Translations under genes and position numbers: made by a program
Origin: Cavia porcellus
Taxonomy: Eukaryota > Chordata > Mammalia > Rodentia > Caviidae
Reading direction: 5' to 3'
Assembly (NCBI RefSeq): GCF_034190915.1
Contig: NW_026947484.1
Location: forward strand, 82,531,982-82,595,981
Length of the DNA stretch: 64,000 nt
In this document: piece by piece, positions 12,063 through 23,417 of the stretch
Layout of the letters: the number at the start of each line of letters is the position of its first letter
How positions within the stretch are numbered: the stretch's first letter is position 1
Notes under the pieces: generated by a model
Told to the model about the DNA's origin: nothing
The model's input: only the letters and a program-made list of their open reading frames with translations
Databases searched by the model: none

Positions 12063-12614
12063 GAAACAACAATTTCATATTGTGCTCACCATTCAAGTTG
12101 ACATCTTTGGCTTGAGAGAGTTGGTAGTCCACTAGGATCTGCATCTGGCTACTAGGTCTTAACCTTTTTAGAACTAGAAACTGGTCTACCTTTGTCTTGT
12201 TTCTGTCCTTTCTTTAACACTGTTCTTTTTTATTGTAATTGCTTTTTTTTTTTTTTAACCTCCCCTTCCTTCCTTAGCTTCTTTTCTAGCTTACTGATTA
12301 TATAAAGCACTGACTGAAATCACTTACACGAACACACACATCTGGCCTCAGACTAACACTTCTTTACACTTACATATGCCTTTCTGGCATTCAAGTTTTT
12401 TGTTTACGACTGCACAAGTGGCTGGCATTCAGGTCATAATTCAAGATTTTGGTTGTAAGTGAAATCTGAAATTCTGGTGATAACCCAAGTTGTTCATATG
12501 TGATACCAGTCGTAACTTGAATATTCACTATAACTATTTAGTTTTAAAAGACCTCTAATTAAATAAATATTGCAAAATGAATTCAGAAAGGCATATTTTA
12601 AGAACTTATTTGCA

Positions 12615-12774
12615 GGGGCTGGGCAAGTACTCTACCACATGAGCTATAGCTCCACTCATACCATTTACTGATGAAACTATCCTACTTCCAATGCACATTG
12701 GAAGCAGGCAGTTTTGAGTTCGATCCCTGGTACCAATAAAAATAAAAAAAGACCAAAAAAAAAAAAAAAAAAAA
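12615..12774 (+). mobile_element. Chimeric ID SINE containing a 77-bp copied block
   Basis: The first bases 'ggggctgg' and the last part 'gaagcaggc' through 'gagttcgatccctggtacc' plus an A-rich tail are a normal ID element. The A-box half is replaced by 12622-12698, which matches 11236-11312 at 75 of 77 positions in the same orientation. The source block itself spans an ID/L1 junction, so the match is to that locus and not simply to a repeat family. A near-perfect duplication, 'agaacttatttgca' at 12601-12614 and 'agaacgtatttgca' at 12775-12788, shows that the outer element is one retrotransposition product. Whether the block was acquired during reverse transcription or later by template switching in replication cannot be told from one sequence. 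Confidence 0.9.
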
Positions 12775-13875
12775 AGAACGTATTTGCAAAACTTTTATCT
12801 GTGCTGAATTGTCTCTGTAATTGGTTATTTGAAAGACTCTTGACAGTCTTAAGTGGAGTTTTTAGTTATATATAATCTTCCCTGTGGGATCTGATTTTGT
12901 TATTTTCATTCAGGTGACTCCAAAGCTATTTTTTTCATTTATTAACCTTATGTAACTAGGGCAAGTTTTGAATCTTTAAAAATAGTATGATTTTTATATC
13001 AAATAGTATTTTGGTTATATCAACTTGTTTGCATGTTGCATAAAATAATTTTTGTAGACCATGAAACTAGCGTATGAGCCATATGATCCTACAGGTATTT
13101 TGAGAAACATTCTTTGTGCATAATTTGTGGTGATTATAAGACATTTTCTAGGATGATATAAAACATAATTCTGATGATACATTGTAAATATAATTTCTGA
13201 ACCAATGTGAAGTTCTTAATATACTGCAAATAATCTTCCTTCAGTGGTTTTCCAATTTAAATTAACTTATGGCCAGTCACCCCATTGTTCAGGTCCTGAT
13301 TACAAATCCATATCAAAGATAAATTAAATATACTCTTCTTTCTACATTGATTTTAATTTAAAACTTAATTCACTTAATGCTGCACAGAGTTACAGATTTC
13401 AAAAGTGCAATAGATCTGTTTGAATTGTGCTATTAAAATGTTTCCATGGGTTTTGCGTTTGGTGATTGCCCAGATGTGCCTTACTGTCTTTGTGTCTGGG
13501 ACTTATGGTGAGATTATATTTGTAGACATGACCTTTACATTAGTGTGACACTTTCCATTGCTAATATTTTATTTTGTATTTATGTATTACAAGTAGTAGT
13601 ATCAGCAGAGGAGTGCATCAAATGACCATGTATGGCAAAATTGTGCATTTAATGTATTGTAAAGAAAGATAGTATTTCTGATCCTTCCATTGTCAAACAA
13701 TTTTTGTGTATTTTCCCCCTTTTTTAAAAAAAATTAAGTACAAATAGTTATTCACAATATACTATGTTTAGCAGGAGGTTGCTTATACTTCAATGGGTCC
13801 TGACTGAATATTTTGTAATGTACTGTTGCTCTACATATCCTATGATGGGATCAGAAAGGCTTATTTATTTTGTTT

Positions 13876-14040
13876 GTGTTGGCACACACTTGTAATTTCA
13901 GCACTTGGGAGGCTGAAACAGGAGGTTTGCAAGTTTGATGCCAGCCTGGGCTACATGATAAGCCCTACTCTCACAAAACCAAAAACTGTAAAAGAAAAAC
14001 AAAACCCTCCAGTCAACCAAAATTTAAAAAAAAAAAAAAA
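13876..14040 (+). mobile_element. B1-type SINE, sense, with A-rich tail
   Basis: Has 'ttggcacacacttgtaattt', 'cagcacttgggaggctgaaa' and 'gccagcctgggctacatga', then an A-rich tail ending in A15. The open frame across it is repeat-derived. Confidence 0.85.
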
Positions 14041-14149
14041 GGTTTATATAGTTGAACAGAATTCCTGGGAAATTCTTCACATCATGTTAAAATGGTTTAT
14101 GATTGGTTAATAAGTGGTAGAGATTCTTTTATTTTATTGGTCATATTCC

Positions 14150-14242
14150 TTTTTTTTTTTTTTAATTGTTACCGGGGATCGAACTCACATCTGCGCACTT
14201 GCAAGGCAGGCGCTTATGCTGCTGAGCTAAATCCCCATCCCC
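14150..14242 (-). mobile_element. ID SINE, antisense
   Basis: A T-run, then 'accggggatcgaactcac', 'cttgcaaggcaggcgctta' and 'gagctaaatccccatcccc'. Close to the local ID consensus and therefore young. The flanks share only a short 'attggt', so no secure target duplication was found. Confidence 0.9.
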
Positions 14243-14768
14243 TATTGGTGCAGTGAGCCATTCAGTTATCTAAGTCATATTTTTAGTAATTATCCCTTCA
14301 TTTTGGCCATGGAGGAGCATTGAGTTCTTCCCACACTATTCACATGCATCACATGTGTTATCCTGGTACATTTCCTCTTCCTCTGTGTCCTTCTGCTGGG
14401 TGTCTCCTCTGTCTTTTCCCTCTTTCTTTCCTCTCTCTTCTCTTTCTTGTTCTCCTCTCCTGTGTGGGAGATAACCTACCCTCTGAGGAAGGAAATAACA
14501 AGCAGGGCATTAAGCATGCTCGTTTTCATTTCTCTGGCCTCCATCACCGTGTTAATGAGGGTCTTCCTTAGAGAGAACTGCAGACTTGAGTCAGTCTTGG
14601 TGAATGCTGTCCTGTTGAAAGGAGGGTTGCTGTGTGTTCTGCTTACTCACAAATATGCCCTTCAAAATAATTCTGCCATACAGGTTGTTGAGGTAGATTC
14701 CCAAGCACTTGATAGGTGCGGTCCAAAAATTATTACAGAAAATAAATAGCATTTAGCTTTTAAACATG

Positions 14769-15110
14769 TTTTTATTTTTTATTGATAGAAATTGTACATA
14801 TTTATGTAGTGTAGCGTGACATTTCACTAGAAGAATGCCATGTGTAATGAATGATTAGATAAAGGTAATTGATATTTTTATCACCTTAGACATATATCAT
14901 TTCTTCATGTTGGGAATATTTAAAATCTTTTCTACTAGTTTTTTTTTTTTTTGGTCTTTTTCCTTTTTATCAGTACCGGGGATCAAACTCACGACTGCCT
15001 GCTTTTAAGGCAGGTGCTTATGCCGCTGAGCTAAATCCCCAGCCCTCTACTAGTTATTTTGAAAGATTCAATTAGTTGTCAACTAATTATCTTACGGTGC
15101 TATACAACAT
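14769..15110 (-). mobile_element. Old L1 3' UTR, antisense, split by an ID insertion
   Basis: Begins 'tttttattgatagaaattgt' and continues with 'tatttatgtagtgtagcg' and 'attgatatttttatcacc', the complement of a typical L1 3' UTR. It resumes after the ID at 14941-15045 with 'tagttattttgaaagatt'. Similar in kind to the L1 end at 9.6 kb. Confidence 0.65.
14941..15045 (-). mobile_element. ID SINE, antisense, with 10-bp target-site duplication
   Basis: A near-consensus ID complement with a long T-run at the start, 'cagtaccggggatcaaact', 'aaggcaggtgcttatgccgc' and 'gctaaatccccagccc'. 'tctactagtt' occurs at 14931-14940 and 15046-15055. Inserted into the older L1. Confidence 0.93.
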
Positions 15111-15618
15111 CAGAAGTTAATAGCAGTTTTAAGTTGATTAGAAATGAAAGGTAAGCTGCCAGATGTGTGCTATATGCTGGGCATTTGGGCCAGTGCTTCT
15201 GGATCAATTCTAGGAGTCTCAGATGAGAGGTGCCTCTATTAAAACGTACACTTATTTTCACAATTTGATTTAATATTTTGTCCATCTAGCAGATATTAGG
15301 CAGACTAAATCCAAATATGATTCCAATTAAAATTGATTCCTAAAATTTAGTAATTTTGTATGCTGCAAAAAAAATCCTTGGTAAATCTTTCTGTAAGCGA
15401 ATTTATTCTTTGGTGATGTAAAGATGAATCTTTTACTTTTTAAGAATTCCAATTTGGTTTTTAGTGCTCAAGGTTTTTGGTAGTGAGCTAGCCTATATGT
15501 GCACAAAACTGCCATTCTATAAAGAACAATAAAAATTGAGATCTGTGTATTCATACATACTCCCTTAACTTTGTTCTTAATTGACCTAATGCTATTTGTA
15601 TTTATTTTTTCTATTTAG

Positions 15619-15722
15619 GTTTTTTCCCAAGCAGCTCTCAAGGGTGTGATGCATTTCTTCGCCACAAGATGACACTGATTTCTCCATCAGTATTGAAGAA
15701 ATATGGGATTCCTTTTGACAAG
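15619..15722 (+). CDS. KDM4C: KDM4C exon, JmjC domain part 2 (104 bp)
   Basis: The acceptor 'ctatttag' ends at 15618 and the donor is 'gtatat' at 15723. The first two bases complete the split Gly. The exon then encodes 34 codons from [17 protein letters not shown] to the YGIPFDK end, human residues 228-261. It carries two structural zinc ligands: Cys236 (TGT at 15645) and His242 (CAC at 15663). They pair with Cys308 and Cys310, which follow directly after the next exon. Lys243 next to the zinc site is also conserved. The sequence fits KDM4C ([17 protein letters not shown]) better than KDM4A (GSAQSCEAF, ISPLMLKK) or KDM4B (ISPIILKK). The phase runs 2 in and 0 out. No stop or frameshift is present. 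Confidence 0.97.
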
Positions 15723-16096
15723 GTATATTAATATAACTCTTTCAAAAATTGATTTGTTGTTTGTATAATTTATATTTAAGATATATTTCACATAAGGCAA
15801 TGTGTCTTTGACTTTAGGTTGGATTTTTAGGATATGGGCAGAGAAATTCAAGTTCATGTTTAATAACTTTTACATTGTTCTTTTAAGTATTTCAAGATAT
15901 ATTTACTAAAGACTTTGTGTTGTTATACAGTTCACTCATAATAGTGAAAAATGTAGCACATTCTGCAGAATAAGAGTTAATGCTTCTACCCTGAAACATT
16001 TTATATGAGTAATGTAATTAATGTGTTCTGTTTTTTTTTAAAAAAGAACTTAGAACAATTATTTTAGCAATTAGGTCAGTTAAAATTAGTGATCGT

Positions 16097-16278
16097 GGCC
16101 TGGTGTGTTAGCATGCATCTGTAATGCCGGCATTCTGGGGTGCTGCAGAAGGATAGCATATTGAGCTCAATCTGGGCAACTTAGTGAGATTCTTCTGAAA
16201 GTCAAAATGAAGAAAGGACTAGGGATGTAGCTCAGAGTGAAAGTACTAGGTTTAATCCCCGGTACCATGAACAATAAA
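16097..16278 (+). mobile_element. B1-ID dimeric SINE
   Basis: A B1-like left half ('ggcctggtgtgttagcatgc', 'gagctcaatctgggcaac') is joined to an ID-like right half ('ggactagggatgtagctcag', 'tttaatccccggtaccatg'). A short direct repeat, 'attagtgat', lies at the two flanks and may be the remains of a target duplication. Confidence 0.8.
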
Positions 16279-17519
16279 AGTATTAGTGATTGTCATTTCT
16301 AAACACATTTGGACATACTACAATTGCAGTTTTATTATGGAGTAAAATTGTCTGATAGTTTAGTAATCATGTATTGCTTCTATGAAGTATTTCTGAAAAT
16401 TAAGTTTTATAAACCTCAGTAGACTCTGTAGCGCATGTTCAGAGCTTGAACTTTTTGTGAAGAAGCTGAAATGAAAAAAGCCTTTTGATCAGATAAATAA
16501 AAGCACTCAATCTCCAGGGGATTAAGCACTTAGCTACTTACAGAAACATTAAAAAGTAACTTCTCTTTCTTTTTTTATCTCCCTCACCCCCAATCCTCGA
16601 TGTTTCCCCCCTTAGAAGCTTTTGTCTTGTGACTAAGGCATTACACTTTCTTAATCTTAGGTCCTTAATGCGGCCTTATGTGGGTGGCAGGCTTTGTTCA
16701 CAGTAGGATTTGTGCAAGTGTCAAGAATTGTTCTTCAGCTTGAGCCAGCTCGCATTCCCTTGCAGAGTGTCCGTGCAGGGCACATGCTCTGCTTGTGATG
16801 AGCATGTTTTACTCACACATTTGTGTCTATGGAAATCCCTGCCTCCCAGCTGTGCATCCTGAGGGGTCCCTGGGTGTGGAGAGGAACTGGCGATGGGTGG
16901 TAGCACTGGCAGGTACCCTGCGAGGAGCTTTGCCTTACTTGCTGACAGCTCTGCACAACCAGGCTTTTGTGATTCTCAGTGACAACATCCAATGCTTCTC
17001 TCTCCTGTGGGTATTAGCTTTGGTAGACATTTCTACTCACACTGGGATGATAGATGGCAACTTAGACAACACTTTCTTTGCCTGCTAGAAGGAGCAGGAT
17101 AGGAAAACCTCTTTTGGTTAGAGCTGGTTTGGGTATTGGCAGTAGTTTTAGGGATGGTTTTAGGAGATGGGGTTAAGAGAAGCAGTGGAACAGAGAGTTC
17201 TTTTCCTCAAGGTGGAGGCCTTGTGAACTTGAAGCTCTTTTTAGTCCTTGGGAGAAGGCAGGTGCTGTCCTGTGTCCCTGTTCTGGGCTACCACTCTCCA
17301 AGTACATCATGGTGGTTTTCACTAGCTTTGTCCAACTCTCGTCTAGTCTTTTGTGGATGCAATAGTTTTGGTTTCTGTGAAAAGTTACGTAAATGTCTAC
17401 CACCTGACATGGCAAAACACCACCCTGATGCAGGCTCTGTGCAAGTCAAGGAACTTACTCTTTGATGATAGCCCTATAACATGTGACAGAGTAAATGGCA
17501 GCACAGACTGTGGAATGCA

Positions 17520-17607
17520 CGTCTAGGGTTCATTTCTTGTTAATATCATATAGTTTTTCTCAGTCTTATTTTCATTATCTTAAAGTGGAGATAATAACAG
17601 CTACCAG
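17520..17607 (+). mobile_element. MIR fragment
   Basis: 'tttttctcagtcttattttc' followed by 'cttaaagtggagataataac' and 'agctacc' resembles the conserved core of MIR. It is cut off by the B1 insertion that follows. Confidence 0.5.
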
Positions 17608-17765
17608 GTAGGGTGGCACACCTATAATTTCGGCACTAAGAAGGAAGGAAGATTGTTGCAGGTTTCAGGCCATCCTTGGCTATAAAGTAAGTTCAAGGCC
17701 AGCCTGAATTACATAGCAAGAACTTATCTCAGAAAACCAAATCAAACCAAACCACAACAAAAAGA
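17608..17765 (+). mobile_element. B1-type SINE, sense, with internal repeat
   Basis: Shows 'gggtggcacacctataattt', 'ggtttcaggccatccttggc' and then a second 'aaggccagcctgaattacat'. This is the partially duplicated layout seen in other B1 copies here. Ends in an A-rich tail. Confidence 0.8.
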
Positions 17766-19249
17766 AACTACTTAGGAAGAATGGAAACTGTTAATCTAAA
17801 TAAAGGCTTTTGCGTAGTACATGTTGTCTTTCTCTTTAACTTAGCACTTTTCCTTTGGGTAATCATTTCTTGGAGTACATTTTGTCCTTCTTTCAATGTA
17901 TTTGTGTATATTTGTTCATAATATGAAAACTAATGTGTGCTTTTGAATTGATTACCTTTTCTCCACCCTCTTGTATGGTATGAGAGTAAGATGACTTTTT
18001 GTTTTCTAATAAAATGAAGTTGTTCTGTTCTGTCTCTGTACATACCAGCTAATCCCCATAGGCACAGTAAATCAGCCCTATATTTTGGCTAACTAGGACT
18101 AACTAGGTCTAACATGTTTCTAGAAATGAAATGATGGGGACCTAGAATTTAGAATCAGTCAGTGGGAATAGGTGCTCCTTATCAACATTGCAAGAGCAGA
18201 ATTTTTTAGTTTGGTAGAAATCATATGTAGGTATGGTTCAGAGGAGCAATTATTCCAGTGGAATCCTTTACTCCTTTCAGTTTTCTAGGGGCAGAAACAG
18301 TTGAGCAAGGTCAGTTTTATTTTTACCAGATAGTAGGAAGCACTTAGACTATCAGTGATATTCATTAGAGTAGGAAAGGAGCTTGGGTTGTGTTCTCTGG
18401 TGACTGGTTGGTGAGCCGATACTGGGTAAGGTCCTGTGAAGCCTGTCTCTGCCTGCCACGTGACACCTGCGCTGCCTCTCACGGCAGCACAGTACCCTCT
18501 GATCTTCACTAGAGCAGGCCAGTGTTTTGAGAAAAATTTCAGACTTTTAGGGAAAGAATATACTTCTCTATACACTGTTTTTGGATCCTGTAAGTGGTAA
18601 TTACAGGATTAATTAGTGGATTAAAGTATGCACCTGTGTTTCTACAGTGTGTCTCTTATATGTTTAAATGTATATCTGTACCCATATATTCATTTCATAC
18701 ATATAAAGCTGAAATGCTACAAGAATCATTTAATTTGGTTCAGTATACAGGTGGGACATTACTGGCTTTCATTTAGGTTGCATGTAAGGGAAGACTCCTG
18801 ACATTGAGTACTACATGATTAAATTGTGAATTTTATTCTTGTTAATATGATGATGTATTATATTCCTTTTATCATTCTTTCATAAACAAAATGGAGAACA
18901 GCTGGTGTCTACTATAGTCTTGGCAGTCTTGTTTATATTGTTCCTTTGAGATTTTTCTTGCCCATGATTGTTGTGCTGGGCTGGGAAAACCCTGTAGATA
19001 TTTTACATCTCTTCTGATGATAATTCTTTAAGTATTCATGAATATATTCTCAAGATCATTTACTGTCAGGCCAATAAGAACATGTGGGGTATTGACTAAG
19101 GAATACAAGTTAATGACCAGTGAAACAGTCAAGGCAGTTGTAATCTTGGAAAGGTTGTGGTGGGTGAGGTAACAGAGAAGTAAAGACTATAGATGGTGGT
19201 AATATGTGGAATTTATATTTCTCTGGAAAAAAATAATGCAATTCTGATG

Positions 19250-19437
19250 GGTATGGTGATGTATGTCTGTAATTGTGGAACTCTGGGTGGCTGAAAAGGA
19301 AAAAAATACAAGGTTCGGACCAGCCTGGATAATTTAGGGACTTTGTAAGACTGTATCTCAAAATTAAAAAAGGGCTAGGACTTGGTGTAAGAGCCCTGGG
19401 TTCAATCCCCAGTACAAGAAAGAAAGGAGGAGAAGGG
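19250..19437 (+). mobile_element. B1-ID dimeric SINE
   Basis: A B1-like half ('gtatggtgatgtatgtctgt', 'gaccagcctggataatttag') and an A-rich linker, then a shortened ID-like half ('aaaagggctaggacttggtg', 'gggttcaatccccagtaca') and a purine-rich tail. Confidence 0.8.
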
Positions 19438-19550
19438 AGGGGAGAAAAGAAATTTTGGAATACAAGAAATATACAAGTTCATTGCTGTGGTAGATCAGTA
19501 GGAGAGATTCTACCTGATTCCTGGGTTACCAACAGTTCATAGGGGCCTTT

Positions 19551-19678
19551 TTTTTTTTGGTCAGTTCAGGTTGGCCTTGTGCTCACTTTGTAGCCCAGGC
19601 TGATCTCGAACTTGCAACAATCTTCCTGTCCCCGCCTTCTGAGTGCTGCATTACAGGCATGCATCACCGTGCTGGCAC
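19551..19678 (-). mobile_element. B1-type SINE, antisense
   Basis: The complement of B1: 'gttcaggttggccttgtgct', 'gtagcccaggctgatctcga' and 'gagtgctgcattacaggcat'. It has the duplicated 'aggctg' block typical of this genome's B1. Confidence 0.8.
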
Positions 19679-21199
19679 ATAGGAGATGTTTTATTTTAAT
19701 TCTTCTTTCTGCTTTGTTCTGCTTTTAAGAAATTTATTATGTCAGGTTTTAGAGAAATTCCTAGTTATTGTGTACCATAGATTTATTGGGAATAAGTATA
19801 TTTTTATTCCTGTGAAGAAAATATTGGGCAGGTCAGCTGTTGATTACAGGTAAGTAGATAAGCAAAGTATGGAATAGCCATAGACTGTAGTATCAGTAAT
19901 TAGCAACAAGGTATTCAGTTATGTGCAGTAGAGCAGAGGCATTTGAAAAATTTACAGAGAAAAGGAAAATTGCATTTCCTTTATATGAAGTTCTAGGACA
20001 GCGAAAGTAACTAATGGTGAAAGGAATCAGAACCGTAGTGTTGCTGGTGTGGGATTGAGTAGTGTGCTGGATATTTCCTGGTATGATGGAAATGATGGGG
20101 GCATGGCTTATATGATTGTGTGCATTTATCAAAGTTGATCAAACCATACTTTTATTTATTATCTGAGTATTGTTACTATATATAAATACTTTGTTAGTAG
20201 AATAATGAAATGTGTGACTTTAAAATTTTGTCATCAGAAATAGTATAGAATATAGTATTTCTATACTATCAAGGAGGAACGTTAGTTCATTGTGAAATTC
20301 TATAACTATTGTATGTGTTACTTGGCATCAGTGCAGAGAATTTAGAAATATAAAAAGCTCTAACTTGTTGAGTGCAAGTTTAGAAACAGTTTAAGGTCAG
20401 ATAATAAAAAACAAATATCATGATTCCATTTAATAAAGTAAGGAATAAATTTATAATCTAGTATGGAATAGATTTTTTTTAAGTAACTAAAATTTTTTGC
20501 TTTCTCCATTTTCTATAGCTTACAGTTTATTTTGTTTTCCTTTGGTAACTATAATAAAACAAAAGGCTTTAATCTAAGAATAAATACACTTTTTGTGTTT
20601 GCTGTTTTTTGTGGCTGCTGGTTTATTTAATGCAGGTTATTTTAATTTCTGCACTTATAAATGTATACATATTTTGAATAATGTTTTGCACAGAAGTTTT
20701 GCTAAATAGAATATAGTTAATTAAATATTTTCTAAGCCTTATGAAAGAATTGGTGAATAGTACCAATTCTGTCAACAAGATTTCATAATATAGCCTGTCT
20801 AGCATGCATTGTAAAGGTTTCTGTAGTTTTCAACTTCAAATGTGCCAGTTACTAGATCAGTTTCATGTATGGATATAGTAATGTAAATTACTTAAGTATG
20901 TTGATGGCTAATATGTACATATTAATTTGAGTAACTTAAAGACATATTCAAATAAAATGTGATATATTAGAATAGCTTTGATGGTTGACTAAAGTGTCAT
21001 AAGGTCACATCCTGTTTAGAAATTCCTTTCAAAGTTTCCTGAAACAACACTATGAATGGATCAAGTAAAGATTTTGGGGAGACTCTTTTAAACTGTTATG
21101 GCTCTGATAATGATATTTTTTTCTTTTTTGTATTTTAATTGTATTCACAATTTGAGAAGCTTTATTACTGTAGAATATGACATATTTTCTACCCTGTAG

Positions 21200-21337
21200 A
21201 TCACCCAGGAGGCTGGAGAATTTATGATCACTTTCCCATATGGCTACCATGCTGGTTTCAATCATGGTTTCAACTGTGCAGAATCTACAAATTTTGCTAC
21301 TGTCAGATGGATTGACTATGGAAAAGTTGCTAAATTG
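21200..21337 (+). CDS. KDM4C: KDM4C exon, JmjC domain part 3 (138 bp)
   Basis: The acceptor 'accctgtag' ends at 21199 and the strong donor 'gtaagt' is at 21338. The 46 codons run from [19 protein letters not shown] to [11 protein letters not shown], human residues 262-307. The CAT at 21248-21250 encodes His278, the third Fe(II) ligand of the JmjC centre. The following [15 protein letters not shown] segment includes Ser290, Thr291 and Asn292, which by family knowledge line the methyl-lysine pocket. [13 protein letters not shown] is diagnostic of KDM4C: KDM4A has RRWIEYGKQAVL and KDM4[13 protein letters not shown]. The exon ends one residue before the Cys-Thr-Cys pair that completes the zinc site, so that site is finished by an exon beyond this window. 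Phase 0 at both ends, no damage. Confidence 0.98.
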
Positions 21338-22553
21338 GTAAGTTGTGCCTGAAAAACAAAGCATAAATTAAACGTATGTTCTTGTTAATGCCATGGGAAG
21401 CCTAAAATCATGTATAGCTTTTATTTTTTTTTCATCATTCATACTCTATGCCTCAGTAATTTGTTTCATACTAGACATTTTTATTTTGCGTAGGCTGAAT
21501 TACAACTTGTAAGTACAATTTTCTGTTTTGAGAGTAAAAATGAAGCAGTTTACCTTGATAGGTAATTTTAGGCAGTGGGTATTTATTTTCTCTCTTAAGG
21601 CCACCAGGTTTTGTGCAAGATTTTCTAAAAGCTCCGTACTAGATACAGTTGGATTTTTCCTTGTTAGAATTTAGTCTAGGACTTAGAAAACAACTTAGAG
21701 AAAGAAGTCACTAGTAAAGTTGTAACAAGTGGTTGAAGGTGGATAGAAAGAAGAAATGATTAAAACTGCCTTTAGTGCAGAAATGAAGGTTTTGAAAGCA
21801 ATAATATAGAGCATATTAAAATATATTTTCATTAAATGTGGTGTAACATTTTGTATTTTTGCCCAGAATATTTTATTTCACAGTGTATTTTTATTTACAA
21901 GTAACGATTTCTATTAAATGTAATTATTTGCTCCCTGCTGTGTTAAATAGAGGACATCTTCCAAGAGATGGTAGTTTCTATTAGGTTTACTTCCTTTCCT
22001 GTGGCTTTTAAGGCAAAGGTGCAGGCTGGCATAGGTCAGCTTTTAAATGAGACCATGGTTTACAGTCATAAAATTGACATAGATTCAGTGAAAAATGATA
22101 AATAAAGCTTATACAGCTTATCTTGGCTACTGTGTGATACAACTCAATATGATTATTCATTCTATGTTGATAAATTTGCATATGGAACTATTAGGTGAAG
22201 TTGGAATATTCAAGTATGGCAACTCTAGGTTTGATTTACATGTGTTTTTGAAAATTGAATAATAAAGTATAAATAATGTAGCTCTTTGGCAATTCAGGAA
22301 ACATTTGAATGAGTTTTTGCCGTAAACTAAAGCCCCTCCTATTAGACTTTTTCTATCCTGAATGTCTATTTATGAGAGGTAATTCAGTAACAAACAGAAA
22401 GAAATACTTCTTTCCATTAGACTTCCAGTGTATTATAAGACTAGTAAAAAACAGGAAATTCAGTGTATGTACTGTACCTTGGCCAGCTTCTGCAGTGCTT
22501 TGGCAGAAATATAGTGCTTGGGTATGCAATGAAACAGTTCTCTTGTCAAAAGG

Positions 22554-22742
22554 CAGTGATAGTGAACTTTTTAGAGACCATGTACTCAAACTGCAACCCC
22601 AAACCCTCTTATTTATCGCAAAGTGTCAACATTGCAGTTAAACCTGAAATTTTGGCTGCTGTGCGGATGCAAGGACAAGTTGGCTTGCATGCTGATGGAG
22701 AGGGATATGTGTGCCTGCTACAGCAGCAGTTCGCCTCCACTG
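22554..22742. mobile_element. Short hAT-type DNA transposon (non-autonomous)
   Basis: The left end 'cagtgatagtgaact' and the right end 'cagttcgcctccactg' are imperfect inverted repeats. The flanking 8-mers 'tcaaaagg' (22546-22553) and 'tcagaaag' (22743-22750) agree at 6 of 8 bases, as expected for an old hAT duplication. The interior text ('tagagaccatgtactcaaac', 'ttatttatcgcaaagtgtca') is shared with the copy at 44.1 kb. It resembles the rodent URR1 family of hAT-Charlie elements, a name given from memory. No transposase. Confidence 0.85.
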
Positions 22743-23417
22743 TCAGAAAGTTATTTTATGGTTGGTGTCTTGAATCATTCACATAATAAGGAAATATCAT
22801 CACTATTCAGACTCACCAGAAAAATAACTCATTGCTTGTTTGCTATAGCTTTCATAACAAGTTTGTTTTATTGGTCAAAATAGGACGTCTTAGCCTTGGA
22901 GAGAAACCAGGAGCTCTGAGGAAGCAGAGTGAGTGTGACAGAGCAGGAGAGGTGAGGAGTGGTGTGCTCTGAAAGTTCTGCCGAGACCTTCTGTTGTAAT
23001 TGTGGGGCTGCACTTGGTGCGCTAGGGAGAGGGAAGCACGATATCAGGCTCAGTTTTTCTATTGGGGCTGGCTGTGTCACAGCAGAAAGTCTGTTATCCA
23101 TATATAAGGTAGAAGTACCTCTTTTGTCTGAAAGATTTGTTGTGGGCCAAGAAGCCTAGGTGATTGAATGGCTACTAATACAGTTTAGTAAAAAATGACT
23201 TCATTTTGTTCTGGATATTTTATTTTAGCACATGTATCGTATTCAGTGATACAGTGCAGTTTTGGTCAGCTAATTTTATGTTTTTAAAAAATTTTTTATT
23301 TATTTTGGCAGGCTAATTTTAAATGCTGTTATGTTAATTGCATGTGCTTGTGATTCTTTTTCTTTTTGGTGCTGTCTGTACATTGTCCTTTCTTTTGGCC
23401 AGATGATGCTACTCTGA

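Larger units (their letters stand above)
4838..15618 (+). other. KDM4C: KDM4C intron (10.8 kb, complete)
   Basis: Bounded by donor 'gtaaaa' at 4838 and acceptor 'ctatttag' ending at 15618. It contains B1 and ID SINEs, two antisense L1 3' ends, a sense L1 remnant and a chimeric ID at 12.6 kb, each listed separately. In 5480-7520, 8020-9640, 12790-13870, 14245-14768 and 15110-15600 I recognise no gene or repeat. The open frames at 8760-9215 on both strands have no family resemblance. The intron has phase 1: the Gly codon is split across it. Confidence 0.9.
15723..21199 (+). other. KDM4C: KDM4C intron (5.5 kb, complete, phase 0)
   Basis: Runs from donor 'gtatat' to the acceptor ending 'accctgtag' at 21199. 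It holds B1-ID dimers at 16.1 and 19.3 kb, B1 copies at 17.6 and 19.6 kb and a MIR fragment at about 17.5 kb. The stretch 16560-17480 is less AT-rich than its surroundings and has a 97-codon open frame on + (16795-17088), but no recognisable protein; I see nothing definable in it. In 17770-19240 and 19680-21180 I recognise only AT-rich unique sequence. Confidence 0.9.
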
